A stretch of DNA of 15,355 nt. It comes from Anaerolineales bacterium. Its GTDB lineage: Bacteria > Chloroflexota > Anaerolineae > Anaerolineales > E44-bin32. The notes under the pieces were generated by a model that had not been told where the DNA came from, did not search any database, and was given only the letters and a program-made list of their open reading frames with translations. Numbering within the stretch: the first letter of the stretch is position 1; every line of letters begins with the position of its first letter. The DNA lies in NCBI GenBank assembly GCA_011772595.1, contig WVZH01000018.1:30696-46050 (forward strand). The letters are read 5' to 3'. The position numbers were made by a program, and so were the translations under genes. This document shows, piece by piece, positions 13,301 to 15,355 of this stretch.

Positions 13301-15355
13301 CACCATCAATCCCGCCGGTACGATCGGCGATACGGTATGGAACGATAACGGCGCAGGGGGGGGGACTGCCGGGAATGGTGTTCAAGATGGTGGGGAAGCC
13401 GGGATCCCGGACGTAACTGTCGATCTATATAGCGATCCAAATGGCGATGGCGATCCCAGCGATGGCGTTCTCTTGGATACCCTGATCACGGATACAAACG
13501 GTTCCTACCTTTTCATAGGATTGCAAGACGGCAACTACGTCGTCGTCGTCGACACCACAACACTGCCGGGGAGTTCATTCACCCAAACCGGTGATCCCGA
13601 TGAGGTAGGAACCTGTTCGGTTTGTGACAATCGCAGCGGCACCGCGGTAAATAACAACGATGGCCTTCCCGGCACAGACGACGACCTGACTGTAGATTTC
13701 GGCTACCAAATCCCTAACACGATCTACGGATCGGTTTGGGAGGATAACGACGGCGATGGGACCCAAGACACGGGTGAGAACGGCATTGCAAACGTCAACG
13801 TGTACCTGGACGATTGTGGTCCCGATGCTATTTGTGGCAACGGCGACGACGGACCCAGTACCAACATCCTGACGGATGCCAATGGTGGCTATGTCTTCAG
13901 CGACCTGGTAAACGGGAATTATCAGGTGCGCATCGATACGACAACCTTGCCCCTCGGCGGCACCTGGACTCAGACAGCCGACCCCGACGCCACCTTGGAC
14001 GACCGCACGACCAATACAATCGTAGCCACAGGCGGCAACGTCTACGGGGCATTTGATTTTGGGTATACGCAAAGTGGCAACTCGGATATTGGCGACACAC
14101 TGTACACCGATTGGGACGGCGACGGATCGCAGGATGCTGGGGATGGCGGCATCGAGAATGTCACCATATCCATTTACGAGGACGACAATGGCGACGGAAG
14201 CATCGACAGCAGCACCGACGCATTAATCGCTACGGATGTGACCGATGCCAGTGGCAACTACTTGTTTAGTGGGCTGCCTGCAGGAGACTACATCGTCATA
14301 GTGGATGAAGCCGATCCTGATCTGCCCGCCTACTACAATCAGACTGCCGATCCCGACGAAGCAGGTGTTTGCGTGACATGTGATGGACGGGGCAGCGCCG
14401 GAGTCGATGGAAGTACGGATGATCTCACCATCGATTTCGGCTACCAGCCCACCGGGACCGCCTCAATCGGCGATATGGTATGGCAGGATGACGACGCGGA
14501 TGGTGTGCAGGATGCCGGGGAGAGCGGTCTCCCCAACATCACGGTCGAGCTTTATGAATCTGGCGGAAGCGCTCCCATCCTCACCGCAACAACAGATGTA
14601 AATGGGAATTATTCTTTCGACAATCTTCCACCGGGAGATTACGAGGTTAACGTCGACGAGACGGATGCCGATTTGCCGACGGACGGCTATGGCAATCCCT
14701 ACGTCTTGAGCACCAACAACGATCCCCTTAGTGTCACCCTATCCACGGGTGAAAACTATACCGACGCAGACTTCGGATTTAGCGTCGGCGCCGTCGTCGG
14801 CGATTTCATCTGGCAGGACACGGACCGCGATGGCACCCAGGACATCGGTGAACCGGGGATCGCCAATGTCACCGTGTGGTTGTACAACGCAACTAAAACC
14901 GTCCTGCTGGCAACGGATGTCACCGACGCCGACGGTTTATATCTCTTCACCGGCCTTTCTCAGGCAACCTATGTCATCGAGGTAGACACCTCAGATGCGG
15001 ATTTACCCTCCAGCGTCGTCACCGGGGATCCGGACGAATCCGGACTATGCACAGTCTGCGACGGTGAGACGAGCGTCGCTCTGAATCCCGGGCAGATCGA
15101 CCTGAGTGAGGACTTCGGATTCCAAGCGCCTGGGCTCATCGGCGACCTGCTATGGATCGACACGGACGGGGATGGTGTCAAAGATGCGATTGAAGCGGGC
15201 ATTGCCAACATCACCGTCGAGCTCGACACGGGTTCCTGCACGGTAGGCGTCGATTGTCCTACAACGGAAACGAACTCGGACGGAGAGTACAGTTTCGGCA
15301 ACCTGGCAGATGGTTCATATGTCGTCATCGTCGACACGGCCGATGCCGATTTTCC
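10389..15355 (+). CDS. Giant secreted DUF11/SdrD-B-repeat surface protein, 3' partial
   Basis: One open frame runs from a GTG at 10389 off the right edge (at least 1655 codons). GGAG (10378-10381) is 7 nt before the GTG, and a TAA in the same frame lies just upstream (10383-10385). Residues 1-34 are basic, 35-54 hydrophobic (FVSLTIALLILLVGLL), with an ASA-Q signal-peptidase site near 57. Residues 58-390 are a region I do not recognise, with strands and a few Cys. Residues 392-545 resemble a DUF11 domain (VDKTGDPSVVIVGANFISYD). Repeat 1 of SdrD-B type begins at 547 (IGDYVWQDDDGDG). A second DUF11 spans ~660-975 and seems split by an insert at ~688-874. Six more SdrD-B-like repeats start at 979, 1112, 1234, 1360, 1470 and 1584. 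These folds are typical of calcium-binding stalks of adhesins. How the protein is anchored is unknown because the C-terminus is outside the window. Confidence 0.9.
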   Translation, partial: MRTGGYRFYKHFAKKFERQPAKSHALSRIIGRTPFVSLTIALLILLVGLLEFNLASAQGNLTVEIRAGFNLVVDSNVESPSTYAPSVATVMGRFCNTGDAQLTGVQGFIGDFTAGTPGIYPSRDSTDAGFIAQHPHLANTGLYSFTHIGGVMGSQDANRFIGTLDPGECVTQYWHFTYPRRGNPNNTGNAVWGVTNDPNDDLWLDFDIWGTSNEGSNDNASQRMTMRNEISANANRIYPQSGAWFNTASDMVAPGETITSNGINYELGVINKGFDNDGDFVYDYNAWLQPIGDPNFDPSCFRLLRTWGTLTISRSGGQPDLIIDFTDRLYFTNLPTDNTGAVGEVHYQFLALDGPCSTAMTPYQEVASGADNEKFNSDYGTSIPAIGSSEPEVTVDKTGDPSVVIVGANFISYDVDFSNIGSASAGLPLYSVPLVISDSIPSGTEYISGSASSTIGTTILYSTDNGVTWSTTEPVPANTVTDIQWWLDSTLDPSAIGQVSFQVDVVDTYDPATDGIFIENCASGSFGNNVRFTESCTSTIVEGTNSIGDYVWQDDDGDGLIDGGEPPLANITLFLYADLNSDGWLDSGDQLVGTTASDVNGLYTFNNLPDSDYLVVVDGDDPDIPAGHSHTISDILPVTGLGTTTTSPYNDADFGFGPVLRLEKTLTSSDPAYEGTLVTFDIDLTNTRPGDGSGAPAACVYNLWADAEDPVNTGSGPKVWTNPANAFGATGPNGLYAETDFSAGAGNIIAGTTFSRRAGGITQVEAIFQIYLDNALVNDQAIASLFLPASTSTNIGTYTFTTAEMNVFVGSANAGILAWDVTTLRSWTWEDITGDVAISIEDTKVTSPDTAILYLDSMGFRVTTDQTCGGNEDTISVLPLTDTYDSSLLDFVSASPAESSVVPGTITWNNLGPLYAGQTTTVQVTFRALEPPDTDFDGEPDPATTTNTGTSTGGTFLNGDPINDASDTADVTINPAGTIGDTVWNDNGAGGGTAGNGVQDGGEAGIPDVTVDLYSDPNGDGDPSDGVLLDTLITDTNGSYLFIGLQDGNYVVVVDTTTLPGSSFTQTGDPDEVGTCSVCDNRSGTAVNNNDGLPGTDDDLTVDFGYQIPNTIYGSVWEDNDGDGTQDTGENGIANVNVYLDDCGPDAICGNGDDGPSTNILTDANGGYVFSDLVNGNYQVRIDTTTLPLGGTWTQTADPDATLDDRTTNTIVATGGNVYGAFDFGYTQSGNSDIGDTLYTDWDGDGSQDAGDGGIENVTISIYEDDNGDGSIDSSTDALIATDVTDASGNYLFSGLPAGDYIVIVDEADPDLPAYYNQTADPDEAGVCVTCDGRGSAGVDGSTDDLTIDFGYQPTGTASIGDMVWQDDDADGVQDAGESGLPNITVELYESGGSAPILTATTDVNGNYSFDNLPPGDYEVNVDETDADLPTDGYGNPYVLSTNNDPLSVTLSTGENYTDADFGFSVGAVVGDFIWQDTDRDGTQDIGEPGIANVTVWLYNATKTVLLATDVTDADGLYLFTGLSQATYVIEVDTSDADLPSSVVTGDPDESGLCTVCDGETSVALNPGQIDLSEDFGFQAPGLIGDLLWIDTDGDGVKDAIEAGIANITVELDTGSCTVGVDCPTTETNSDGEYSFGNLADGSYVVIVDTADADF
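13323..15355 (+). repeat. Tandem SdrD-B-like domain repeats (R2-R7) in the surface protein
   Basis: Six consecutive units of about 110-133 residues start at 13323, 13722, 14088, 14466, 14796 and 15138 (last one cut). A single earlier unit lies at 12027-12359. Each opens with (I/V)(G/Y)(D/G)xxWxDxDGDGxxDxGE, continues with a GIxNVTVxLY strand, a TDxNGxYxFxxLxxGxYxVxVD segment, and ends with DFG(Y/F). The Asp-rich opening resembles a calcium-binding loop. The units are diverged at DNA level, so they are not recent duplications. Confidence 0.85.
13356..13364 (+). repeat. G9 homopolymer tract inside the coding sequence
   Basis: Nine consecutive G residues encode three glycines in repeat 2 of the surface protein, where other repeats have the Asp-rich loop. 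Loss of one G leads to a TAA at 13414-13416; gain of one G leads to a TAG shortly after 13420. Either slip would truncate the protein before most of the repeats. Confidence 0.8.

Noticed and set aside
13575..14072. Minus-strand 165-codon open frame
   Set aside because: Shadow of the SdrD-B-like repeats; GC-rich third positions and repeated GTC/GAC codons keep the opposite strand open.

Overview
The window reads as a chromosomal segment of a non-proteobacterial, Gram-positive-type or Chloroflexota-like bacterium (my best guess is Anaerolineae/Caldilineae-like; this is inference). The grounds are a T-box-controlled pheS-pheT operon, an S23-type four-helix-bundle gene, a NhaD/ArsB-type permease with an N-terminal carboxypeptidase-regulatory-like domain, and a giant secreted protein of DUF11 and SdrD-B-like repeats. 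No rRNA, tRNA, CRISPR array or recognisable transposase was seen.

Left part (1-5327). The tail of a probable cyclic-nucleotide-binding protein is followed by a small NifU-type Fe-S scaffold protein (both +). A minus-strand cluster reads from right to left: DNPH1/RCL-like nucleotide hydrolase, MBL-fold hydrolase, UspA-like protein, NhaD/ArsB-like permease. The last two overlap by 4 nt and are clearly translationally coupled. Plus-strand genes follow: a cold-shock protein with a good sigma70-type promoter, a structured leader and a strong terminator, then a coiled-coil plus GAF sensor protein that converges on pheT. The two stop codons of that pair share the tetranucleotide TTAA.

Middle part (5324-9880, minus strand). 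A consensus-like promoter drives a T-box leader with a UUC (Phe) specifier, a TGGT sequence that pairs with an ACCA tRNA end, and mutually exclusive antiterminator and terminator helices. It is followed by pheS and pheT. Between the two synthetase genes lies a four-helix-bundle (S23/IVP-type) gene bracketed by inverted heptamer repeats (AGGGATT/AGGGATC units). The repeats sit at the exact edges of an otherwise ~49-nt pheS-pheT gap, and one of them supplies the last codons and stop of the inserted gene. This looks like a small mobile cassette without a transposase and is the most interesting feature of the window.

Right part (9880-15355, plus strand). After a ~500-nt gene-free region with a terminator-like nested inverted repeat, one uninterrupted reading frame starts at a GTG at 10389 and runs off the window (at least 1655 codons). 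It encodes a signal peptide, a unique N-terminal region, two DUF11-like domains (the second apparently split by a nested domain) and seven SdrD-B-like calcium-binding-type repeats. The repeats fall into distinct cysteine-containing flavours, and a G9 tract lies in repeat 2 where a slip would truncate the protein.
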